Positions 57,958-64,000 of a stretch of 64,000 nucleotides of DNA are shown piece after piece. A program made the translations under genes and the position numbers. The notes under the pieces were generated by a model, which was not told where the DNA came from, searched no databases, and saw nothing but the letters and a program-made list of their open reading frames with translations. This stretch comes from Zantedeschia hybrid cultivar (taxonomy: Eukaryota > Streptophyta > Magnoliopsida > Alismatales > Araceae): NCBI GenBank assembly GCA_030544215.1, contig JARZZO010000004.1, positions 48,783,980 through 48,847,979 on the forward strand. Direction: 5' to 3'. Each line of letters starts with the position of its first letter. Position 1 is the first letter of the stretch.

Positions 57958-59941
57958 TGTGCGTCGTTAAACACATGAAAACGTTCAATCTAAATTTATC
58001 CGGCTCACTCAAATCAGATTTTGAAAATTTAATAGTGGTGAGTCCGAGTCGATCCACAGGGAGTTAAGATTTTAATTTTTGAAAACTTTGGACTTTAGTT
58101 AATCTAAAAATAAATGAGATTTAAAATAAACTAATTATTTAATTAAACTAATACTAAGTTAACTAATACTACCTAAAAATAGGATTACTCAAATTGAACA
58201 AGTCCTTTTTTTTTCTTTTCTTTTTCAGAAATTAAACACAAACACTTATAAAAAAAATAACCACAATTAAATTCTATGACAAAGATATTAAAATTTAACT
58301 ACGGGTAAAATATGAATTAACTAAAAAAAATTATGAAATAAATTACAAAATTCAATTGTTTAATAAACTTAAACTAAATAATCAAAAGATCAATTAATTA
58401 TCCCTAAACAATTAAACTAATTCTAAACTAATGGGGGAAGGGAAAGAAAATAGATTAAAATAAGATTATGTGAGCTGCTGGCGCAATGGACCGGCAGCTG
58501 TGATCTCTGGCGCAATGGACCAATTGGAACCTCTGCTGCTGTTGCCGCCGGCAGGTTGCTGCTGGGTTGAAGAGCTGGAACTGGCACGTGGAAGATTCTC
58601 CGCATGCAGGCTGTTGCTGGACGAAGCAGGTGCTGGCAGGTGTTGCTGCAACTGGGTGGTGCGTGGAGATGCAGCCAGGTGGACGTGGATATGTGGGAAA
58701 ACTGGTGCTGGAGAGTTGTTACGTGGAGATGCAGGAAGGTGGAGGAAGCCGGCGGCTTCACGTTGACGGCTGCTGCTGGTGCTGCAGGTGGATGGAGCGT
58801 GCAGTGCAGCGCGTGGAAGGAGCAGCTGGCCGGCAAGTTCGTTGCTGGTTGGCGTGCCGCAGCTGGACGTGGAGCTTGAGGAGGAGGCTGCCGCTGGTGC
58901 TGCAGGTGGATGGAGCATGCAGTGCAGCGCGTGGACGGTGGAGCTGCTTGCTGGGTGTGCTGGGAGAGATCATGAGAGAGAGGGAATCTGCCGGAGAGAG
59001 AGAGCAGAGGGAGAGAAAGAGAAAGAGAGGGAGGGAGAAGCTGTGCGGTACAAAGAAAGAGAGAGATGTACGCAGAAGACGAAGACAGAGAGAGAAGTAG
59101 AGAGAACAGAGAGAGAGAGGGAGTTGGAGAGAGAAGGCTGGAGAGAGAGCGAGTTCGGGTGAGAGAGAAGAGAAGAAAGAGGAAGAAGAAGAAGCCGTGA
59201 GAGGGAGAAAGAGATGGCAAAGAGAGAGGGAGAGAAGAAAGCTGCGGAGAGGAAGAATAATGGAGAGAGAAAGAGAGTTGCGGCTGGGAAAGAAAACGAG
59301 AGAGGAAGACTGTGGGAGAGGTGAGAAAGAGAAGGAGGCACAGAGGGGGGGGCGGAGAGAAAAACGTGGGAGAGAGATTAATATAGAGAGGAAGATAGGC
59401 GTGGGAAGGAAACTGGAGACGAAGTCGGACTGGGTTTGGAACAATTGGAGAGAAAAAGGAAACCGGAAAAGAAAGAGGGTTCAACTTTCTAAATAAAGGA
59501 CGGGATGTGTTTAGGAAATTGGAGAGACGGAAGGAAATAGTGGGTTTTGGGAAACTCCAGCGAAGGACGGAATCAAATTGCATTTTTACCCCTATTTTAG
59601 TTAAAATCCGCACACTAGACCTCCCCCAAATTTCCGGAAACTCCTCCAGTTGCACTGCCTTATCGACATGTTCTGTTCACATCAAATAAATATAATTTAG
59701 CACATTATCATAAAAATATCATCATATTTATTCATTTTGTCTCGGTTTTGTCGAAAAACCGCAAATGCGCTACACTCCTTTGATCACATGAAATGACGAT
59801 GTTTTTAAGTCAGAATTTGATGAAATTGATACCGTTGGACTTGTTACACAATTATCTATCATTTCATGCTATTTTGCAGATAAAAACATGAGTATGATGC
59901 GTATGGTTGCCCTTAAATAATCAATTTAACACTTTATCACA
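57958..59941 (-). repeat. Athila-like 3' LTR, minus strand (left end approximate)
   Basis: On the minus strand TTGGGGGG|TGTGATAAAGTG marks a polypurine tract and LTR start at 59941. Upstream, GACTAGCAATGGGTAAGTTGGGG is the usual 3' end of this type of gypsy element. The other end carries GAGTCGATCCACAGGGAG (+ strand, near 58045). Inside is a very GA-rich block (about 58960-59480) and a ~117 bp tandem repeat (TGGTGCTGCAGGTGGATGGAG at about 58777 and 58894). Confidence 0.55.
58960..59490. repeat. GA-rich low-complexity block
   Basis: Almost pure GAGAGA / GGAGAG on the + strand over ~500 bp. It opens long frames on both strands (up to 410 codons on the minus strand) that are only Ser/Leu/Pro/Arg repeats and are not genes. 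Confidence 0.85.
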
Positions 59942-60836
59942 CCCCCCAACTTACCCATTGCTAGTCCCTTAGCAATGCAAATAAGGAAATGTTAGGACAA
60001 ATAATGAATTATCATACTTCATTTGTAGTATCTTTCACAATCAATTTAAGTGGTAGCCGTTTGGTTGAGCTAAAAAGTTTTCATATCCCACAATATTTTG
60101 ATTCAGACAGGTGATTGTGCATGAAATTTGACACACTTAGAACTTGTTTCCGACCTTTCTGATATATTCTTGCCTTTACTACCCTTTAGATAAGACTACT
60201 TGGGGAGGGGAAGAGAATAAAAAATTTCCCGATCAGTCAGTGAGGACCGTTTTTCAGTTTCCATCCCAACTCAGCACTTTTCACGACTTGGTCATATTTT
60301 TGGTATGATGGACTTTTTAGCGCGGCGTTTCTTTATTGTACTTTTGCTTTTGAGAGTGCGTACTTTTTGCCACTCTCTTTGAATTGCCTGAGGGGAGGTG
60401 CGTACTTTTTGCCACCTACCTTCCTTTAGCTCTTTTATCGCCTTCTGTTGCCCTTAATGTTTACAGTTGTCCATTTTAAATGACCGCCTCTTTTAGAGTG
60501 CTGAGTGGGACAGTCCCCTATTACGGATTCTACACATTCCTTTCGTTCAATCCAAAAGAAAAATTAGAATAAGTAGTCTTATCCTTGAGGTTAATTCCAG
60601 CAATTCTATACTTTTAAGATCTTCCATTTATTCTAAGTTGCCTTGTGTGTGTGAAAATCATCATGCTGTGGATTTTTGTAAAGTGAGATATTTGAACTTT
60701 AAAGGCTCTTTAACCAATGTGACTAGCAGAAAACTGATTTGTTTAAGATTTACTTAATGAAACATGATTTTCATGCAATTTTCCTAGGATGTGAAAAGAA
60801 GTTTTAAAAATTTGACCATTTTTCAGTGAAAGGTAT
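59942..60836 (-). other. Athila-like internal fragment, minus strand
   Basis: CACCCCCCAACTTACCCATTGC at 59939-59960 is the complement of the conserved region before the 3' LTR. Beyond it, a GTGCGTACTTTTTGCCAC phrase repeats twice (about 60355 and 60398). No coding motif was found before the inverted element B LTR begins. Confidence 0.5.
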
Positions 60837-62143
60837 TGTAGGTGCTTAGAATGACCGTGTGATTAACATGAAATATCTATGTTGTTTAGTGTAAACTAAC
60901 CTATTAAAAACAGCAACTAAAGTGCAGTGATCGCTAGAAACTTTTAACTTAAAAAGTTTCAAAAGAGATATGATCGCCTACCTTTCAAACGCGGAAGATT
61001 GAGTCCTTGGTTCCCCTTCCTCAGCCGGCTGAAGAAAGATAGCCCTTTCTTTGCTTCTTTGTTCTTGCTATTGAATTTGAGGTTGAGGATCGTCCAGAAG
61101 TTATGCTTGATTTCCCCCATTTTTGATCTCTCGTTGTTGTTGTTGAGTGCAGCAGAGACAAAAACAGAAAATGAAGAACTATGATGAGAATTTAAGTAGA
61201 AGTAGTATCTGAACTAATCATGATGTTGAGCATATTTAAAACAGCAAACTCACTTTTTTAATGGCTTTGAAACCCCTTAGATCAAGTAGGTTTTGAAAGA
61301 TTATGCTGTGGTGTGTGTTTGCATGAAGTGAATATGAAAAATGAAACTAATAAAATGAATGCAGTAATGAAAAACTTATGCCCAATCGGTTGAAGCTTTG
61401 AAAGGATGAAGATCTTGAAAGGACGCCGACTTCTGGAAATGGCAGCGTTCCGGCGTTACGACGTTGTTGCTTCGATCTTCAATTCACTATAACGCTATGA
61501 CTCAACTCAATTCAATTCTGTTCTTTTTTTTAACTCCTCAACATGCAGGGTATTTATAGGCATTTCTTGCGTTCGAGATTAACATAGCAAAACCTCGAAT
61601 TTATCCATCTTAACCGACAGATAATTACTGATTAATTCATCTTTATCTGTAATTATCTAAAACGCGTCTACCTTGGCTGACGCCTTTCAGATTAATTAAG
61701 ATAAGGATAAATATCCGGGAAAAACTTATCTTTATCTTTATTAGTCAAAACGCGTCCATATATGTAGACGTCTTTTAAATTAATTAAGATAAGGATAAAC
61801 ATCTGGAAGAGAAGTAGAAATAGCCTAGGAAACCTAAAACGCGTCGACCTTACCAGACGCCTTTTAGTTAATTAATTAATTAATTAAAATTCAAATTTAA
61901 TCGTTAAAACAGGAATAAACTCTAAATGGCGTCCACATTGGTCGACGTCTTTTAGAATTCTTCATATTTTAACTCAAATTTGAGCTAAAATCAATTCAAT
62001 TGATTAACTTAAACATATCTGTTAAACCCGACACTTAAAAAGATTAATAAAAATTAATTAATGATTAAATATCAGACCATTCTGAGGCATTATTATATGA
62101 TATGAAATTTACTCAAAATGATGTCAAAATTAGCGTGTCTACA
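60837..62143 (-). repeat. Element B LTR, inverted copy (3' LTR)
   Basis: The reverse complement starts TGTAGACACGC at 62143 and ends CACCTACA at 60837 (1307 bp). It aligns over its whole length with 56093-57416, roughly 85-90% by eye. No primer-binding site follows its end, while a purine-rich AAGGTGAGGCAGC precedes its start on the minus strand. It is therefore the 3' LTR of a minus-strand element whose body lies to the right. The TATA box is at 61551-61558. Confidence 0.8.
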
Positions 62144-63599
62144 GCTGCCTCACCTTGGCATCGTCTTTGCAAGGGAGTGAATGAAATGGAATGTACTGAA
62201 AAGGTGATGCCAAGGTGTGATGAGACACGCTCTTAACATCACATGACTGAAATTTTTTCTCGAAATTATCAACGAAGATAGCTCAAAGAGATCAATGGAA
62301 TTAATCCTGTCTGGATGAAGTAGACAAGGAAATAAAATAAAGTCGATCAACCTCCTCGGAGTGGGAAGTACCCCAGGTCATAGACACTGCAGGTTTCATC
62401 ATGGGGAGCGTTTGCCAGCCAATGTGGACGTGCTACAGCCATGATGGATCTTAAAAGAAAACAAGAATATCGGATAAAGAATCCAATCAAGGATAGAATT
62501 CGAAGGATATCTTCAAGCGAACCTCAAAGATAATCAAGATACTCAATTCGGAATGGAATATTTCATATCATATTGAGATTATTTGATTAATGGTCTGAAA
62601 CTTAATCAGTAATTAATTCTTATTTCAATGATTTCAAAGTCCTACATGATGCATGCTGGGCTAAAAGAAAAATATAAAGTCAAATAAAATATAAATTAAT
62701 CAAGGATAATATTGTTAAATTGTCATTAATGAGTCAAGATACCAACTCTTGTAATTCAGTGCTAAGCCGAAGCTCGTTTATCCACGCACCGTTTCACAAA
62801 AGTGGAACCATCGTCCCCACTAATTAACAATCCAACGGCCTATCCGTGCGATTAAAAATCCTCTAGAATTATCACTGTTTTTGTTGTAGGGGAACTCAAA
62901 TTCCAGTTTCATCAAAACCACAAGGTCCTTGATACAATCTAATAAATATTTAATATATAATAATGCGAATGATTTACATAGAAGAGTACAAGGGTAGAAA
63001 TAACCGTCTTTTTAGCCACGGTCGGGACTTGAATTCCACAATGGGATTTTCTTGATATTTCCAGCTTTGCTCAGGCTTTCTTGAATTTTCAGCGATCGAA
63101 ATTATTAGTTCCAAACAAATATTCAATTAAAATCCACAGAATTTCGGATAAATCACAGAATTATTGAAACGCGTCGTGTAGTGTTGACGCCATTCAATAT
63201 TGAAACGCGGCGGTTCTCCTCGACGCCTTTTCCTCACAGAAACAGGTTCTTCTATTCGAATTCTCACTCTTTTCATGTCTTGTGTCCTGTATACAACTTG
63301 AACAAACAAGTTAAGCATCTGTTCAGGCTTAGCCCCTTGCCTGGTTAAATAACCGACTACTTGATCCTATCCTTGGTAGAAGGGTCAAGGGGCATAACCT
63401 TTATTAACAAAGGTAATGAGAATAATCAAACTTAAGCAAAATGCAACATACAAGCAGACAGATGCTCACTGAAAATAAAAGGAGTGAAATACATTAAATG
63501 CAACAAGCAGATGCTAATTGAAATATTTTTGTGGTTTTGAAATATTCATTTTTGTTTGGGTTTTGAAATATGTATTCTTTTTTTTAGAATTTTTTTGAA

Positions 63600-63765
63600 A
63601 TATGTACTTTTTTTTTTTTTTTTGAATTTTGACTATGCATATACATTTTTTTTTTTTTGAATTTTGGCATATGCAATTTTTTTGAATTTTGACATATGCA
63701 ATTTTTTTGAATTTTGACATATACATTTTTTTTGAATTTCTGACATATGCAATTTTTTTGACTAA
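63600..63765. repeat. T-rich tandem repeat (~25-30 bp units)
   Basis: TTTTTTTGAATTTTG with (A/G)CATATGCA recurs five or six times with small length changes in the T-run. It explains the low-complexity lysine-rich minus-strand open frame here, which is not a gene. Confidence 0.8.
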
Positions 63766-63844
63766 AAGACCAGTATGGTACTTAGATCAAAAGATCATAT
63801 TCATTTATTAACTTAATTTCCAAATTGTTCTTTAACAACTTAAC

Positions 63845-63976
63845 TTAAAACCCATCGTGTTTGAACTTGTGTTTCCATTCGTGATCCCATTTGATGATTT
63901 GACCCTTAGTCAATCTAAGCCATTCCTTAAGCTTGAAGTACACCTCTTTAGAAAGAAAAGAAGAACAGATTTAGAA
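63845..63976 (-). CDS. C-terminal fragment of an unrecognised protein (partial)
   Basis: The minus-strand frame ends at TAA (63845-63847) and reads SKEVYFKLKEWLRLTKGQ, then IIKWDHEWKHKFKHDG. Codons look protein-like (alternating K/E/W, no low complexity). An in-frame stop lies at about 63971-63973, and a pyrimidine-rich TTCTTCTTTTCTTTCTAAAG just before the block would make a splice acceptor. It is probably the last exon or a frameshifted end of an element-encoded protein. I do not recognise the family. Confidence 0.4.
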
Positions 63977-64000
63977 AGCCCATGAGAAGGTTCCGGAGAC

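Larger units (their letters stand above)
62144..64000 (-). mobile_element. Internal 3' region of the minus-strand element B, running off the window
   Basis: This lies upstream (minus sense) of the inverted LTR. It contains a GCGTC/GACGC hairpin pair (about 63160-63235) homologous to the one at about 57800-57870, a T-rich array of TTTTTTTGAATTTTGACATATGCAA-like units (about 63590-63765), and the end of an open frame at 63845. No polymerase motif is visible in these 1.9 kb. Confidence 0.5.

Noticed and set aside
58423..59655. 410-codon minus-strand open frame
   Set aside because: It is produced by a GA/CT-rich block inside an Athila-like LTR. The protein is Ser/Leu/Pro repeats with no motif, and all frames are open there.
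63514..63726. 70-codon Lys/Ile-rich minus-strand open frame
   Set aside because: It is the translation of a T-rich tandem repeat.

Overview
The window is nuclear DNA of a flowering plant, most likely a monocot. Its only complete host gene (a MATE transporter at 43.6-45.8 kb) has extremely G/C-rich codon third positions of the kind common in commelinid monocots. The rest is AT-rich DNA packed with plant transposons. I cannot name the species. No rRNA, CRISPR or bacterial features were seen.

0-16.3 kb holds one degenerate Ty3/gypsy LTR retrotransposon of Tat/Retand type ('element A'). On the + strand it has a leader, gag, protease with a G-patch, reverse transcriptase, RNase H, a second archaeal-type RNase H and integrase. 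A ~7.5 kb tail between integrase and the 3' LTR carries antisense genes. These encode two plant-mobile-domain (PMD) proteins, one as a single exon and one clearly spliced. The non-coding gaps of this block, and the 3' LTR that starts at 14988 with TGTAGACACC, hold arrays of short hairpins with a ~32 bp period.

16.3-24.2 kb holds a decayed L1-type LINE split by a ~600 bp transposon with a 10 bp target duplication, a long-TIR MITE, and the 3' end of a short non-LTR element. It also holds the first coding exon (minus strand) of a GONST5/At1g77610-type nucleotide-sugar transporter, with an hAT-like MITE upstream. No further exon of that gene is recognisable, so its first intron is either longer than 22 kb and full of retroelements, or the gene is broken.

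24.2-42.6 kb has no recognisable gene. It contains tRNA-derived SINE copies, foldback MITEs with target duplications, a SINE-containing tandem array, small tandem duplications and AT-rich DNA.

42.6-46.9 kb is the MATE (DETOXIFICATION 48-51 type) gene with three coding exons, its CT-rich upstream region and its 3' flank. 46.9-55.6 kb is again MITEs, SINE remnants and a ~505 bp direct duplication.

55.6-64 kb is a nest of retrotransposons. The start of a Copia-like LTR is followed by a forward LTR of a second TGTAGACAC family ('element B') with its primer-binding site. Next comes a minus-strand Athila-like 3' LTR and internal fragment, then an inverted copy of the element B LTR whose internal DNA runs off the window. 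The element B LTR carries a chain of ~88 bp foldbacks whose stem cores are the same in both copies while the loops differ.
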